Source: Istiophorus platypterus (Eukaryota; Chordata; Actinopteri; Istiophoriformes; Istiophoridae). From it: a stretch of 64,000 bases of DNA. The position numbers were made by a program, and so were the translations under genes. Each line of letters begins with the position of its first letter. Position 1 is the stretch's first letter. Below the pieces are notes generated by a model. It was not told where the DNA came from and did not search any database. It saw only the letters and a program-made list of their open reading frames with translations. Shown piece by piece: positions 62,701 to 64,000 of the stretch. The DNA lies in the NCBI GenBank assembly GCA_016859345.1, contig CM029124.1, positions 13,166,480-13,230,479 of the forward strand, in the 5' to 3' direction.

Positions 62701-64000
62701 TCCCACTGGCACTCAGGACACTCCTCCTGCCCCTTATCCTTGACAAAACCCCTCCTCTAGGACAAGTTAACATGAGAAACGGGGAGAGTGGGAAACAAAC
62801 TGTGGCTAGTTTCTCCAGCTGTGTTTTTATATTTACCTCTCTAATATGCACTAGATTCTTTGGTTAGAAAGACACCAATCATACATCATCATCCTATAGA
62901 TCATGCTGTTTTTGTGCATCTTTTTACGCCTCTTACATTTACTCATCTGAGGCTCAACAAGATGCCTGCACATCGCTTCTCACACAACAAATGATGTCTG
63001 CTCGCCACTGCATCAGCTCGAAGCAGTCTGGCTTAACGGGGTTATGCTGGCGACAAACCGTGAGAAAGCGCACTCGCACACACACGTACACAAGCACAAA
63101 TGTAAATGAAAGAAAATCAGAGAAAGTGAATAAAGTGGGTGGGAGAGAGCTGCAGTGACGGAGAGGTGAGATTATTGAGGGTTGTGGAGCTACAGGTGGT
63201 TTATCCGTGCTACGTGAGTTACGCTAATGCGTATGTTGGCTGTGAATTGAGACACTCTTGTCTCTTTCTATCAGTACCGCTAACACAGAGAGAGCCTCTG
63301 CCTCAGCAGCAAATTCTCTGGAAGGGTCATGTTCAGATTCAAAGGGCTGTAGCATTGTGAGCAGGATATGGGATTGGTCCCTCGCTCAGAGGGTGTTCTT
63401 GCATCTCGCATTTGATCTACGTCACGCATTCATGCTTTTCCTCATGTGAATGGCCTGAAAATGCAGGTTCATACAAATGACTGTAAAGTGTTGGTTTTCT
63501 GGTGGAAGCTGGCATTATTATTGTGATATGGCAGCATTGTCAGGACGGAATCCGGATCATGCTGTGCTGGATACTGCTAACACTAAGATGAAGTAAAAAG
63601 ACATGTGATTTTGGATTATTATTATTATCTGTATGTGGCAGTACAAACAAGAAGACCAGGAAAGCGTGTGTATGAGTGTGTGTGTTTTGCAAACAGTTGG
63701 AGGTGTACTTGGATGAGAATCAGGAACAGTATTGTTTTTTGCCTGTAGCGTAGAAGATAAAATTCCAAAAACAGCAGTCGGTCCATAAAATCTAATTCAA
63801 TAAGGTAAAATCAAATAGATAAAATTGTGGTTTAATATCATGCAACCAGGCACAACAATAAAACCCTCAAGTCCACATTATCCAAGTGTCCATATAGTTT
63901 TATAGTATCTTGACCACACTTTCACTTATTTCCAAAGCCAAGGGATTGTGAATAATCATCTTTTACTTGAGAATGGAGTTGAACATGTTTCAACTTTATC
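62701..64000. other. Upstream flank of sfrp5
   Basis: No gene was recognised in this stretch. Short open frames here lack any protein character. In mammals a golga7-family gene lies upstream of both SFRP1 and SFRP5; no piece of it was seen before the right edge. Confidence 0.6.

Overview
The window is nuclear DNA from a ray-finned (teleost) fish. It is AT-rich and intron-rich, full of (CA)n/(TG)n, (TA)n and poly-T microsatellites. It carries spliced vertebrate genes with GT-AG introns and a retroelement tail of a type common in fish genomes. It has none of the gene density, ribosome binding sites or operons of a prokaryote. The species cannot be named from the sequence.

Two protein-coding genes can be supported, both on the minus strand. 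(1) zmat4 (matrin-type zinc finger protein 4) is only partly present. Its first two coding exons lie at 3503-3613 and 412-504, and the rest lies off the left edge. A CpG-rich block at about 16.4-17.6 kb, with a consensus minus-strand splice donor at 16530/16529, is the best candidate for its promoter and noncoding first exon. (2) A complete secreted frizzled-related protein gene has three coding exons at 61584-62136, 54484-54561 and 50698-51026. They join in frame to a 319-residue protein with a signal peptide, a ten-cysteine frizzled domain and a six-cysteine netrin-like domain. Its residues fit sfrp5 best. The zmat4 neighbour, however, is the neighbour of SFRP1 in mammals, so the sfrp1/sfrp5 assignment deserves a tree.

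Layout: 1-411 is zmat4 intron; 412-3613 holds the zmat4 coding exons and the intron between them; 3.6-16.5 kb is the probable zmat4 intron 1; 16.4-17.6 kb is the CpG-rich promoter-like block; 17.6-50.4 kb is intergenic, with microsatellites, a perfect 17-bp hairpin, a GC-rich minisatellite and an array of tRNA-like repeat units; 50.4-62.4 kb is the sfrp5 gene; 62.4-64 kb is its upstream flank.

The two genes are not a functional unit in any obvious way. The SFRP is a secreted Wnt antagonist, and ZMAT4 is a predicted nuclear nucleic-acid-binding zinc finger protein. I found no CRISPR array, operon, prophage, toxin system or other undescribed multi-gene system. Most long open frames here run through dinucleotide repeats or have no recognisable protein character. 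The most interesting items are the zmat4 acceptor whose pyrimidine tract is a CT microsatellite, the direction-switching tRNA-like array near 39-40 kb, the perfect hairpin at 32.6 kb, and the sfrp5-like gene sitting next to zmat4.
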